Positions 47,190 through 61,562 of a stretch of 64,000 nucleotides of DNA are shown here, piece after piece. A program made the translations under genes and the position numbers. This DNA is from Liolophura sinensis (Eukaryota; Mollusca; Polyplacophora; Chitonida; Chitonidae): positions 30,530,628 to 30,594,627 of the forward strand of contig NC_088305.1 in NCBI RefSeq assembly GCF_032854445.1, in the 5' to 3' direction. Positions within the stretch are counted from its first letter, which is position 1. Each line of letters begins with the position of its first letter. The notes beneath the pieces are model-generated. The model did no database searches, was not told the DNA's origin, and worked only from the letters and a program-made list of their open reading frames with translations.

Positions 47190-50100
47190 AACTCTCCGTC
47201 CCTCATTCGGCTTCATTGGTCAATGTAAGTCGTCTTCTTATAGATACAATCACAACTGAGCGAGGCTACGTACAACAACGATCAAAATTATTTGACAAAA
47301 CAACCAGATCTCATGCAAACAGACATTTCAGCTAAACTGATGCGAACAAATTTAGCCTGAATGGTATAAAGGCATCGTGCCTTATTACAGCTTTAGATCT
47401 ATTTAACTACGAGCAACATTCATTAATTGCAATTAAAAAGCATAAACTGCAAATAACATGCATAAATTCCAAATAACATGCATAAATTGTATGTATCAAT
47501 CAGAAATTTCGCGTGACGTCACTACATATTTTTTTAACTCTGCTTAACGCATTGTGCTCAAGGACGTGTAATTTGCTAGTATTCAAGCATTTATAGGAAC
47601 TATTAGAGTGAAACCCTAACTGAATTAAACTGACAAGAGACTGTCGTCGCTGCTCTGGTTAACTCTCTATACTGTAAGTCTTTTATATGGAGAGCCTGAC
47701 GTCTATCAGGACTCTACCCTCGTCTCAATTCTAAGGACATGACCTGCCTCGGGTCAAGAAGATGGTTTACTCTTCAGGAAAGTTGTACCATGTTGCCCCA
47801 AGTGCTATCCCACCTCATGATCAGAAAGAGACTTCTCACCATACTGGGTGTTTTTTGTCAGTTTGTCAGATGGACACACAGATGCTTGGGCCACTCAATT
47901 GCTGGAAACTCTCCTCGACTGGTCATAATTGGAATCACGGAAGTCATAAAATATTTAATAAGGCAATTAACTGGTGAATTTCATGTTATTGTCGTTTTGT
48001 TATTATAACGGCAAGATTGCGGACAGATCAGTTTTGTCCTCCAAAGGGAAAAGGTGTACATTATCGATTTCTTGCGTCTGTAGATTAGTTCTGCACTTTG
48101 GAACATCTCACTTTGGGCAGCCTCTTAAATAACCTAAAGTATGCATTCTTCGGTATTTGCATCATCTAGTTTCATCGGCTCTAGGTTATCCGGGTCAACG
48201 GGTTTTCTTCGGTAGTGTTAACATATATCATAGGTAGGATCCCTAAGATAAGCAACTCCCAAGATTTTAGAGCGTAAACTCTGATCATCACCAAAAACAC
48301 GGTATCCTTTATTAAAAAATATACAAAGTGAAGTCCAAGTGTCAAACCAGGATAAAGAACTCTGACCACAGTGTTCAATCTTATAAAAATGCTCATCTGT
48401 CTTGTCTGACGCCCGGAGATGACATTCTGATCGATGGTGTCACCGCGACTGGTGTCACTCACGATAACTCCTCCCGCCAGGAAATGTCTTCATTTGAGTC
48501 CAGCAGATAATCGTCTGCCAAGACAAGACATTCGGTCTGTTTAAAGGTGGTTCCTTTGTGACTATGTCAGGTGGGTCCAATGTGGTTTGCACGGTACTGA
48601 CAGATGCACTTAACCTGCATTCTTATCGAGCCCTAGATATTGGGAATGTCCTTTAAGTACCAATCATTCTGTACCACAACTGCTCATTGGTCATTACATT
48701 GACTGTATGCGGAAGTTAACCTAGTAATTGCAAATTCCATTTTCATACTTCATATGAGCTAATTAACGATGTAGAATCTGGAAACATTCTTTTAAGGGCT
48801 GAACATTTTTCTGACATTTGAAGAAATGAAATGAAAGTAGTGTATCAACTTTGCTATATTAATTCTAATTTACGGTATTTACTTTCTTGTGACCTGAATC
48901 CATTGTACTTTGCTGAAATTGCTAATTGCTTTAACAAAAACACCACATTAAATCACTTTATAGATTTCTTTCGTTATATTTCTACAGTATATAGATATAA
49001 AAATACGTGAATAAACGAAATATGTAAACGAGCAGATATCTTAGGTTCTATTGGTGGAGCCCCTATAGGTTGGCCTTCCATTTTACACCGGTGCACAGCA
49101 TGACCGCGTGCTTTTTTCTTTAAATAGAAAAACAACCCATCAAAAATAGTGCAACAATAATGTTTGAGTGATTTACAGGGTGAGATATTTTTAATGGACA
49201 TTTGCAAAAGGGCTCTGAACAGAGTAAAACAAATTGATGCGGTCATGCACGTACGTCATCAGGTAAGCGTAAAACATTGTTACTACAACACTGCTTCTTT
49301 TCTTAAACTTGTTCAATCTGTTTGCAGCAATTTTGAAGAAATTCGAAACTTGTCGAATCTCTCTTACAAAGAAAAAATCGATACTGAGCAAATGATATAC
49401 TCTTCGTTTAAACGTGAGTCTGAAAGGCTACTTGAAACCGTGCCATAACTCGAGGGCAATAGCTGTGCAAAAGATAACTTGATAACTTGATAACTTGATA
49501 TGAACTAATTTGGTCGGTTCAGACTGTGCTTAGCTGAAATCTGTCTCCAGTGTGTCGACAATAGGGCTGGAAGCAAACGGATACCGGAAATATTTATATG
49601 TCAGGGTTTTGTTATATGATCAGACAGGCATATACATTACCGGACTTTGGTGAAAACCTGACATTTCGAAGACGGCAGAAATTAAAAAGTGCTTCTCGAA
49701 ATCTATGAAAGCTGAACAGGGTAGAATTATGTTGGTAACGATGTGCAAACTGTGTAATCATCGGCCAGTCAAGTAATGCCCACATCAGTTAGTGCAACAC
49801 GGCCTGTGGTCGGACTGGGTCATCACCGCACAGTTTTAAATAATAATCAGTAATTCGTTTTAGGTTGCTTGGTGTAAAGCCAAATTTAGGTCGCTACGAA
49901 ATCAGAAGAATATTAAGTATTACGGATTTGTGCACGAGATTCCCAGCTGGTGTGGATGCCTTCATCACGTCACGGCGTGTGTTTAATGTATCCCGCGCCC
50001 CATTGGTTAGCCATCGGTTTGGAAATAGAGAAAATAGAGACGTTCTACAGCATCGTTTGTCCAGACCACATAACTCTGTCATACAGTACCGGTATGCTAT

Positions 50101-53100
50101 GTTTTAAACATGTGTACTTCTATTTCTCAGCTGGTTTTAGAGACAAAGCCACATTTCCGTTTTTATGGACTAGAGCGTCGAGCTCTGTTTTAACACAGAT
50201 ATATTCCATTGTATTTGGATGAGAAAGTTTAGCGCTGTTGTAACACAGTCGGATTCCATTATTCAGTGAATCCGTCATTTAGCAGATGAATCTCGTCCTT
50301 CATGCGATAACTCAGAGATATGCCGCTATCAACTGTTTGCTGTCGCATTCCACCATCATTTTCCAACGGGATCACGTTTCCTTTATCACGTATGAAAAAT
50401 AAAAGAAAAAATGTTCTTGTCTTCACTCTACTGGGATAGCGGGATTCCCCAAATGGTGAAGTAATGTGTTTGTATTGTCATATGTTTTTATTGTAGAGGA
50501 ATCCACTTATTAAGCTGACAGCTCACGGGATTCACTTTATCTTAGGCCAGTGAACCGTCAGGTTTTCCGTGTATCCGTCCTTAGTCAGTACTAATCTTCG
50601 AACTCCGTGGTTACAACTGTCCAGACTGGGAGATACCAGCCTTGATTCGATGTTGTCCTGATGTTTAATTACATCCAGTTGTCAGCACAGGAAGGGGACT
50701 ATGTCGGTACAACGGGAAGGAATAACAAGAGGTTGATTATCTACGTGTAATTTATGTACTTTTACATGTGCTGGTATTGGTATCATCAGAAGTTCAGATA
50801 TATAAATGTACTTCGTCAAAAACAGTTTTCCTCTCATAGCACTGTGCGCATACGTTTTGAAAAAAATATGGCAAAGACTGACTTTCTTTGATGTCAAACT
50901 TATTATATTTTATCAAAAGTTTATTCCACGAAACAACTACAACCAGACCTAATATAGATATTGAAAACATTTCCAGATAGCTAAACAGTTGTAAAGGGTA
51001 GAGATATATTGGTAGCAATGTTAAGAGCATATGCAATTAACAAAATCCTATATAACAAAATCAGGTGTTTAGAGGGAAAATCCAAATCCAGGGAAAAGTT
51101 TGGCGTGGGTGGTTCTATTACAGTCGTCACAGCACAATAAGGATACCCATTGGTACTCTGGAAGGGAGAACAGCAATCCAATCAGTGGCCGCTTTGTTTA
51201 CTGAAGACGAATTCTCCGCCAAGGAAGGCTCAGCATTAGGATGACCCTGGAGGAGAGCGTGCTGAGACTAGGGATTTAGCTATATACACCCTCTGTCATT
51301 TTGTGATCAATTATTATTCGTCAATGTCTACCATCTAATGGACAGAATTGCCCAACCCAAATGTCCAAAGGAAATGTTTTTCATCGCCCCAATGGTTAGC
51401 CAATGACTTGAAAACAGAGCGTTTGCACTACTATATAGTATGCTATGTTTCAAAACTGTATTTTTGACCTGGTTAAGAGGAGAAGACAAATTCCATTTTT
51501 CTTGGGTAACAGCGGCTGTCTCTGGTTTACCACTATTATTTTCTATTGTAAGTGGGCCAGAACGTTCAGTTATAACACAATCCGAGTTTATCATCCAGTG
51601 GTCAGACAGTTTGATGGAAGCCAGGCTGATTCATTATTCACAGAACAGTCCGTTTAGCACTTACAACACAGCAGCATTCCATCAGCCATTAAACTGACCT
51701 GTCACTGGGAATCGCTGCATTAACATTAAATGTTTCAGTCGTGACCATGCAGAAAAGCAATTCTGACTGAGGTCCTCAAGGGCAACATACAGGTGTGTTT
51801 GCCTGTGCGCTTGTGAAGCAAAGAAGTTGAAAACAACAGTTGCTCGTGTAGGTAGAAATCTCGTCATGGACGCATCAATGTTTGTTTGTTTGTTTGTTCA
51901 ACACAAGAACTCGCAAATAAACCGACATCTTTCATTCTTCAAAGTTTATTTTATTTATACACGATTTAGTAGCGTCAGGACACCGTTTCCAAAGACGGTT
52001 CAACGCTTAACTCACCAAACACTTTAAACCACTTGTGCCGATGGTCTGTACGTTTTACATCGTGTTTGTAGGCTCATGAAAATGTTTTGTTTTTACAATT
52101 CATTTCGTCGTAATCGTTTTAAAATAAAGGACAATATTTGGAGTATACTGCGATAGGCCAACGCCTCAGAGACAACAAAAATTCGAAATTGTCTACGTTT
52201 CTTCACAGTGGATCCAGTCTGGTAAATGTATGTGTTCATTACGTGTGAAGCTCACAGTTAGCCTGTACGGCATCACGCTTTAAAATATTTGCACTTTACA
52301 ACAGGAAAATACACATAGTACCAGGAAAGTGAACAACTAAATCCATTATCTACACTCAGTGTTTTCAAAGTGCTGATATATGGAAGCTGTAATCGATTAA
52401 AACTCATTCATCTTTTTATTTTAATTCTGCCATGGAGAAGAAACTAGGACTTTCCATAAATTTTGTGTTTTTGATAGACTCACTTCTTTACAATATCCAT
52501 GTCATATGGTTTAATTTCGCGTGAATTGCCTTCGTACATCTTGAAGGGAGAAAATCGTGTATTGGACACATCGCCTGTAAAGTACTTGCATACGTTCCCC
52601 ATGTAATCTAATGTTGAATTACATTACCATTTGGATTACTTGTTTCATCTACGAACAATCTCCTTACTTCATCGGATTATATAATCAAAATTGTGTCAAC
52701 AGTGTCCATGCTTGCATGAACTTCTCAAGTTTCTGCTTTTCTTTGTGGTCAGGTAAATTGTGTCTCATTTGTATATCAGATCGATTGTCGTCATTTGTCT
52801 CTTGAACGGGTTTGCCCTAATACTGGCTGGCGTAAACGACCAATATTGTCCGGAAAACCTATTTAGTTGAAGTAGTGGCCATTACGAGCTGTTCTCTGAG
52901 GAGAAGACTGATGCATTTCCCTCTTATGTGGTCCATTGCGTAACACTGAGCAGGTTCATGTGAAGCTGACCGCTCGTTCCCCGGACCTCTGAGATCTTCG
53001 CAGAGATGAGATGACAAGGGACTGAAAGCCTAGATAATTTGGACTCCCTCGAGTCTCCACATCGATTTCTAAATCTCCGTTGTTGCTCATTGCTCACTGG

Positions 53101-54193
53101 TCTTCTCTGCAGTGGAGACTCGATTTGGGGAACTTGAAGAGGTGTGCCTTAGGTACGGCTACAGAGTCATTTCTGTATTTGTGAAACTTTATGCTACATG
53201 TCTTTGTAGAAAATCTAACAATACACATACTGCCCTATCAAATGATGTGTAACTGGAAGTGAAGCCAGTGTTTGATGTAATAACGAACTCACTGTTAGTC
53301 AATTGTCCAACCATTTTTGCTGCAGACGACAAGAAAATCAGCCCTAATTCCACAATGCCCTCTCATTACAGTTGTCTATAAGGAGTCAACAACAGGCAAC
53401 GTGCCAACAGCCATACGTGAGAATACAGGATTGTCTGGAAGCTGTATTTGAAGTTTTCCCAACTGACAATGACGACCACTGGAAGACTTTCAGGATCGGG
53501 GTGCTAGTTCTGTCTCATTCAGATACCAGTATGAATTATCTCATGGTCGGAGAATAGATTAGTATAGTATAATTGTCTCTCTGCCATTCTCAAGAAAGCT
53601 ATATTTACATGTACCCTGATGACAATGTGCAGATGGCTTACAGACAGGATCATTTACATAGATCGGAATGAATTTCCAAGTGCTTGTATAAATACCACCG
53701 TAATCGATGGCTACAGGAATCCAGTCTGGGGACAGTTCAAATGTTCCGTTTACCGTGGTGTGTTCTCTGTATTCCACCAACACTTCATACACACGTTTCA
53801 CCTGGCAGAATGGTTAAGCTTACGTCTACATTCTACAAATTATATAAAATTCGGAACTGCTACAACTTCTGCGCCTATGGATGCATGATGACATCGGAAG
53901 TGAAACCATTGCTTCATCAGCCGCCCACGAAGGGAGACTATCGATGTGCCCATAGCGTCCTGGAACATTGTTCAGCTAAGCACGTTTAGGACACATCTAT
54001 ATATCACTCCAGAATCGAGAATTTGGCAATCATTCAAAATGAGAACCATTCAAAAGAAATGACAGAACCGGCCCAATACTTCGATGTCTCAAATTACTTT
54101 TATTTATTGGGAATGGCCATTCGTAACTATTTCTAATGGATGTAGATCGGATACTTGTTCAAAGAGGATCATGTAAACATGCGTGATTTGGAA
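47190..54193. repeat. Tandem segmental duplication, unit B (7.0 kb)
   Basis: Second copy. Relative to A it has extra sequence at about 47400-47530, including a 20-bp repeat (GCATAAATTGCAAATAACAT type, 3 copies) and a TGACGTCA site at 47514-47521. In its right 2 kb it is nearly identical to A. In its left third it is closer to C. Confidence 0.95.
47514..47521. promoter_or_regulatory. CRE-type palindrome in unit B
   Basis: TGACGTCA, the consensus for CREB/ATF factors. The same site occurs in unit C at 54518-54525. Unit A lacks the surrounding ~130 bp. Confidence 0.35.
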
Positions 54194-57100
54194 AACTCTC
54201 CGTCCCTCATTCGGCTTCATTGGTCAATGTAAGTCGTCTTCTTATAGATACAATCACAACTGAGCGAGGCTACGTACAACAACGATCAAAATTATTTGAC
54301 AAAACAACCAGATCTCATGCAAACAGACATTTCAGCTAAACTGATGCGAACAAATTTAGCCTGAATGGTGTAAAGGCATCGTGCCTTATTACAGCTTTAG
54401 ATCTATTTAACTACGAGCAACATTCATTAATTGCAATTAACAAGCATAAATTGCAAATAACATGCATAAATTGCAAATAACATGCATAAATTGTATGTAA
54501 CAATCAGAAATTTCGCGTGACGTCACTACATATTTTTTTAACTCTGCTTAACGCATCGTGCTCAAGGACGTGTAATTTGCTAGTATTCAAGCATTTATAG
54601 GAACTATTAGAGTGAAACCCTAACTGAATTAAACTGACAAGAGACTGTCGTCGCTGCTCTGGTTAACTCTCTATACTGTAAGTCTTTTATATGGAGAGCC
54701 TGACGTCTATCAGGACTCTACCCTCGTCTCAATTCTACGGATATGGCCTGCCTCGGGTCAAGAAGATGGTTTACTCTTTAGGAAAGTTGTACCATGTTGC
54801 CCCAAGTGCTATTCCACCTCATGATCAGAAAGAGACAGACTACTGATCATAATGGGTGGTTTTTGTCAGTTTGTCAGATGGACACACAGATGCTTGGGCC
54901 ACTCAATTGCTGGAAACTCTCGTCGACTGGTCATAATTGGAATCAAGGAAGTCATAAAATATTTAATAAGGCAATTAACTGGTGAATTTCATGTTACTGT
55001 CGTTTTGTTATTATAACGGCAAGATTGCGGACAGATCAGTTTTGTCCTCCAAAGGGAAAAGGTGTACATTATCGATTTCTTGCGTCTGTAGATTAGTTCC
55101 GCACTTTGGAACATCTCACTTTGGGCAGCCTCTTAAATAACCTAAAGTATGCATTCTTCGGTATTTGCATCATCTAGTTTCATCGGCTCTAGGTTATCCG
55201 GGTCAACGGGTTTTCTTCGGTAGTGTTAACATATCCCATAGGTAGGATCGCTAAGATAAACAACTCCCAAGATTTTAGAGCGTAAACTCTGATCATCACC
55301 ATAAACACGGTATCCCTTATTAAAAAATACACAAAGTGAAGTCCAAGTGTCAAACCAGGATAAAGAACTCTGACCACAGTGTTCAATCTTTAAAAAGATG
55401 CTCATCTGTCTTGTCTGACGCCCGGAGATGACATTCTGATCGATGGTGTCACCGCGACTGGTGTCACTCACGATAACTCCTCCCGCCAGGAAATGTCTTC
55501 ATTTGAGTCCAGCAGATAATCGTCTGCCAAGACAAGACATTCGGTCTGATTATCGGTGATGGTTCCTTTGTGACTATGTCAGGTGGGTCCAATGTGGTTT
55601 GCACGGTAGTGACAGATGCACTTAACCTGCATTCTTATGGAGCCCTAGATATTGGGAATGTCCTTTAAGTACCAATCATTCTGTACCCCAACTGCTCATT
55701 GGTCATTACATTGACTGTATGCGGAAGTTAACCTAATAATTGCAAATCCCATTTTTATAATTCATATGAGCTAATTAACGATGTAGAATCTGGAAACATT
55801 CTTTTAAGTTCTGAACATTTTTCTGACATTTGAAGAAATGAAATGAAAGTAGTGTATCAACTTTGCTATATTAATTCTAATTTACGGTATTTACTTTCTT
55901 GTGACCTGAATCCATTGTACTTTGCTGAAATTGCTAATTGCTTTAACGAAAACACCACATTAAATCACTTTATAGATTTCTTTTGTTATATTTCTACAGT
56001 ATATAGATATAAAAATACGTGAATAAACGAAATATGTAAACGAGCAGGTATGTTAGGTTCTATTGGTGGAGCCCCTATAGGTTGGCCTTCCATTTTACAC
56101 GGGTGCACAGCATGACCGCGTGCTTTTTGTTTGAGTGATTTACAGGGTGAGATATTTTTAATCGACATTTGCGAAATGGCTCTGAACAGAGTAAAACAAA
56201 TGGATGCTGTCATGTATGCATCAGGTAAGCGTGAAATATACTAACTGCAAAACTGCTGCTTTTCTTAAACTTGTTCGATCTGTTTGCAGCAATTTTGAAG
56301 AAATTCGAATCTTGTCGAAGCTGTCTTATGAAGAAAAAAAACGATACTGAAAAAATGCAAGAAGATATACTCTTCGTTTAAACGTGAGTCTGAAAGGCTA
56401 CTTGAAACCGTGCCATAACTCGAGGGCAATAGCTGTGCAAAAGATAACTTGATAACTTGATATGAACTAATTTGGTCGGTTCAGACTGTGCTTAGCTGAA
56501 ATCTGTCTCCAGTGTGTCGACAATAGGGCTGGAAGCAAACGGATACCGGAAATATTTAAATGTCAGGGTTTTGTTACATTATATGATCAGACAGGCATAT
56601 ATATGACCGAAAATCTGACATTTCGACGACAGCAGAAATTAAAAAATGTTCCTCGAAATTTAGAAAAGCTGAACAAGGTAGAGTTATGTTGGTAACGATG
56701 TGCAAACTGTGTAATCATCTGTCCGTCAAGTAATGCTCACATCTACGAAACCGCTACAACTATACTCAATTTAGATTAGCTGATTTGAAAACGTTTCTAG
56801 AAAGCTAAACAGACGAAAAGAGTAGAGATATATTGGTAGCAATGTTAAGAGCATATGCAATTAACAAAATCCTGTTTAAAAAAACAGGCTTTTAGAGGGA
56901 AAAAACAAATTTAGGGCTTTGCAAAAAGAACAGATAAATTTTCACGTGAATACTAAGTATTACATATGTGTGTAAAAGTCTCTGTCGGCTGGTATGGGTT
57001 GTTCCATTACAGTCGTCACAGCACACTAAGGATACCCATGGGGACTCCGGAAGGGAGAACAGTAATCCAATCAGTGGCCGCTTTGTTTACTGAAGACGAA

Positions 57101-59045
57101 TTCTCCGCCAAGGAAGGTTCAGCATTAGGATGACCCTGGAGGAGAGCGTGCTGTGACCAGGGATTTAGCTATATACACCCTCTGTTTTTTTGTGATCACT
57201 TATTATTCGTCAATGTCTACCAGCTAATGGCTTAGACGGACAACCCAAATGTCCAAAGGAAAGGTTTTTCATCGAACCAGTGGTTAGCCATTGACTTGAA
57301 AACAGAGCGGTTGCACTACTATATAGTATGCTATGTTATAAGCCTGTATTTTTGAGCTGGTTAAGAGAAGACAAATTCCATTTTGTTTGGGTAACAGCGG
57401 CTGTCTCTGGTTTACCACCATTATTTTCTATTGTAAGTGGACCAGAACGTTCAGTTATAACACACAATCCGAGTTTATCATCCAGTGGTCATACAGTTTG
57501 ATGGAAGCCAGATTCATTCACAGAACAGTCCGTTTAGCACTTACAACACAGCAGCATTCCATCAGCCATTAAACTGACCTGTCGTTAGGAATCGCTGCAT
57601 TAACATTAAATGTTTCAGTCGTGACCAAATTGCAGAAAAACAATTCTGATTGAGGTCCTCAAGGGCAGCAAACAGGTGTGTTTGCCTATGTGTTTGCCTG
57701 TGCGCGTGCGAAGCGAAGAGGTTGAAAACAACAGTTGCTCATTAACATGTAGGTAGAAATCACGGCATGGACGCACCAATGTTTGTTTACCACCAGAACT
57801 CGCAAATAAACGGACATTTTCATTCTTCAAAGTTTATTTCTTTTATACACGATTTAGTAGTGTCAGGACACGTTTCCAAAGACTGTTCAATGCTTAACTC
57901 ACAAAACGCTTTAAACCACTTGTGCCGATGGTCTGTACGTTTTACATCGTGTTTGTAGGCCCATGAAAATGTTTTGTTTTTACAACTCATTTCCTCGTAA
58001 TCGTTTTAAAATAAAGGGCAATATTGGGAGTATACTGCCATAGGCCAACGCCTCAGAGACAACAAAAAATCGAAATTGTCTACGTTTCTTCAAAGTGGAT
58101 TCAGTCTGGTAAATGTGTGTCCATTACGTGTGAAGCTCTCAGTTAGCCTCTACGGTATCACGCTTCTGTACGGTATCACGGTTCTGCACGGTATCACGCT
58201 TCAAAATATTTGCACATTACGACAGGAAAACACAGCAGTACCAGGAAAGTGAGCAACTAAAATCATTATCGTCACTCAGTGTTTTTAAAGTACTGATGTA
58301 TGCAAGCTGTAATCGATTAAAATTCGTTCATCTTTTAATTTTAATTCTGTCTTGGACAAGAAACTGGGGTTGTTCTATAAAATATATTGTTTTTGTTAGA
58401 TTTGTTTCTTTAAATTATCCATGTCATATGATTCAATTTCGCGTGCATTGACTTCGGACATCTTGAACGGAGAAAATAATGTGTTGTACACTTCGCCTGT
58501 AAAGTACTTTCATATACGTTTCCAATGCACATTTAATGCTGAATTACATTATCATTTGGATTACTTGTTTCATCAACGTACAGCCTCCTAACGTCATCGG
58601 ATTATGTAATCAAAATTGTGTCAACAGTGTCCATGCTTGCATGAACTTCTCCAGTTTCAGCTTTGTCTCCTTGCTATATCAGATCGATTGTCGTCATTTG
58701 TCTGTAGGAAATGTTGAACAGCTTTGCACTAATACAGACCGTTGTAAACGACCAGTAACGTCAGGAAATCCTAGTTAGTTGAAGTAGTGGCCATTACAAA
58801 CTGTTCTCTGAGGAGAAGCCTGACGCATTTCCCTCTGATGTGGTCCATTACCTAACCATGAGCAGGTTCATGTGAAGCTGACTGCTCGTTTCCGGGACCT
58901 CTGGGATCATCGCAGACATGAGATGACAAGAGACTGAAAGTCTATATAATTTGGACTCCCTAGAGTCTCCACGTCGATTTCTAAATCTCCCTTGTTGATC
59001 ATTGTTCACTTGTCTTGTGTGCAGTGGAGATTCGCTTTGGGAAAC
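54194..59045. repeat. Tandem segmental duplication, unit C (truncated)
   Basis: Third copy. It has lost about 1.15 kb corresponding to unit B 49785-50960 and stops matching A/B near 59045, where A and B instead enter the 35-bp-unit segment. It is more diverged after 56700. It carries a local triplication of a TACGGTATCACGCTTC-type word at 58150-58200 that is single in A and B. Confidence 0.9.
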
Positions 59046-59940
59046 GTGATGGGAAATTTGCATAAATTCGAAACGAATATGTTCCTGGGGCCGGTCATGC
59101 AAAGCTGTCACTAAGCTAAGTCAAGTGTTTTAAAATGGTGACGTTTCTGTTCACTATATGTTGTCATAGATGTTAAGCCAGGCGCAAGATGCGACTGTTT
59201 CGTTCGACGGGCCAATGTCTTCCTTCGGTGTCGTTCTCGATTGTGAGGAAAATTTTAAAACATAGCCAAAAGGTAATAGGTCTGATCCTGATGTTGGGAA
59301 TGTATTCACATTGCTTGCTGTAAAAACGCACTGTTTTAGTGGTGGTGTTTGAACGCTGAACAACAAAAACGATGTTATGTATACAGCCATAGTTAGCTCA
59401 ACATGTCGTCATCTCGTCTGTATCACGTTGTAGCATTTGAATGACAAGCACTAACAACTCTGACAAATGAGGATTTTGATTCTGAAGCACAACAAAAATA
59501 GGAACATCCAGCGAGCAAAAAAGCGTTTGTGTCATTTGAGCAAGAGGTCATAAGTTTGCGTAGAATTAAAAAAATATATCCTCTTATGGCCGTCATATCC
59601 TGGCGGGAAGATTCATGTTTCAAGATAATGCTCCAAAACAAGAGTATAATTTCCAAAAGATTGGCTGGACGCGCATATTGATTCATATAAATTTTAACTC
59701 CAAGGCTCTTTAACCTTCAGCTTAAAGCTTCCTAAAATATAAAAATCCAAGATTATTAATGGTAGTTTGTGATAAAAATAAACTATAAAGAATAACAACT
59801 CTTTGTGGATAAATATATAAATCCTGTTAACAAAGATGCACCAGAATAAGTAGTGTTATCATCACTGCCGTGTTAATGCCTTCAACAATAGTAAAAGGTC
59901 CAGGTTAGACAAACATTGTACGTATGACGATGACTTGGCA
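59046..59940. other. Right flank of the triplication
   Basis: On the minus strand 59160-59330 shows short similarity to the part of repeat R2 at 36000-36095 (ACCTATTACC..TTTTGG and CACAATCGAGAACGACACC), so unit C seems to keep more of R2 than A or B do. No gene recognised. Confidence 0.4.
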
Positions 59941-59944
59941 CGGT

Positions 59945-60830
59945 TTCATCCAGGTACGGCTGTTTTCATGATTGCGGCCTAACTTCGACCTTTTTATACT
60001 TGTTTAGTTCTTTGGTGCTTTGTGTTAAACATCGTTTTGGAAAACTGGAGTTCACTCCGTGATTCCATGATTCGATCACTTTTTGTTCTTGGTAGGGTTT
60101 CACTATATCTGTGTCTAAGCAGACTTAACTTTAAATAGAGTTGCTAGTAGAGTCAACCGATCCATGGTAAGAGGAGTAAAGAGTGAGTGACTAACTATTT
60201 CTTTATTTGATTGATTATTTACGCCGTACTCAGAAACCCACGATAATCCGCAGGTTGCTGATGGACCTTCCCACGAATAGCCGGAGAAGAAACCACCATA
60301 AGCTAGACTTGAACTCATAGCGACAGCATTGATGAGAGGCTCCTTGGTCATTGCGCCACGCGTGCTAACCCCTTCAGCCATGTGAGTGAATACGAAATTT
60401 CTAGACTGGGTTCAATTAGAAGAGGAGCTTTCGGAATATGATTAAGCTAAATTCACTGGCTTGCTTTCACCCAGGTACGGCTATTTCCATGCTGTGTCCT
60501 AAGTTTTTTGGTGGCTTGTGTTAAGCGTCGTTTTGGAAACAGAAACTGCGATTATTGGTTCGATTGCGGAAATTGGAATGTCTATGTCGACACATGGATT
60601 CACTCTTTCCTGCACCACAAGCCTTAATCTAACTGCTACTATACTGATTCGATCCCTTTTTTTGCTCTTGGTTGGTTTTGACTATATCTGTGTCTACGGG
60701 CATAGCTTTTAAACACTCGAACATTGAGTAGAGTCAACCGTTCCATGGTAACAATGATAAAGAAGACTAAGAAACTTATAGATTGGGTCCAATTAGAAAA
60801 GGAACCTTTGGAATATGGTAAGGTTAAAAC
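59945..60830. repeat. Tandem duplication of ~300 bp, first copy split by a SINE
   Basis: Copy 1 (59945-60455) and copy 2 (60470-60830) share CCAGGTACGGCT, GTGTTAA.CRTCGTTTTGGAAA, GACTATATCTGTGTCTA, GTAGAGTCAACCG.TCCATGG and GGGT.CAATTAGAA. Copy 1 is longer because of the SINE at 60191-60381. Confidence 0.85.
60191..60381 (-). mobile_element. SINE family B, minus orientation, with target duplication
   Basis: Flanked by GTGAGTGA at 60183-60190 and 60382-60389. The tail end faces left (TTTATTTGATTGATTATTTA, CGCCGTACTCAG) and the tRNA-like head lies at the right (TAGACTTGAACTCATAGCGA, GCGCCACGCGTGCTAACC). The homologous position in copy 2 of the duplication lacks it, so it inserted after the duplication. 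Confidence 0.9.
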
Positions 60831-61562
60831 GATTGAGGGGAGACACTCAATACGGCAGTTTAATAAAAACGTCAATTTTCGTCCATACCATGACCTCTTC
60901 TCACCATATTGGATCCAGAGACATCCGGTTTTTAACACACAGCCTTCCAGATTTAATCATTCAAAATGCACATACAAATAGAGCTATGAATGCATTCACC
61001 GAATGGACATTGAAACGAACTATTTAAGGCAAAAATATGGATGTGACGTCATTGACGTCAGGAAGGACCATCGTAGAATGTTATGTTTTGAAAGTATATT
61101 ACTGGATCTAAAACATTCTAAAAAATAATCATATTAAATAAAACTATTTTCCGGACAGCGTTTTTCATCTGATATATACTTTATTAAGTGTTTTTTTTTG
61201 CCTTTAAACTTCAGGTGGTGGATCCAGCACACCTGTTTTTCCAAAGCGATACTGTGGAAAGGTCTTCGGTGTGAAGCCCATTACGAGCTGTCAGTGTTCC
61301 GTGACACAATTACCTACCTGACTCTGTTGTAATCATAGCCTAAGTTGGCAGAATCTAGTCTGAAATATCCCCTATCTACGACAAAGAATAGAAACATTTT
61401 GACAGTATATCCAGGATCGGGGAACTATTGATCCAAGGTGGAGCGGCTTCCAGGCCTGTGTGACATGTTGTAATGTGATCTGTTTATTAGCTGGTTAACA
61501 AAGCCTCATTGGTAGGTCACGGTGACCTTAAATGGCCCAACTGACTTCGCAACTGACACGGG
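60831..61562. other. Spacer, nothing recognised except a CRE pair
   Basis: Open frames at 60724-61027 overlap in two frames and have no splice support. Confidence 0.4.
61044..61060. promoter_or_regulatory. Tandem CRE-type palindromes
   Basis: Two complete TGACGTCA sites spaced 9 bases start to start. No gene is recognised nearby, so any function is unproven. Confidence 0.4.
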
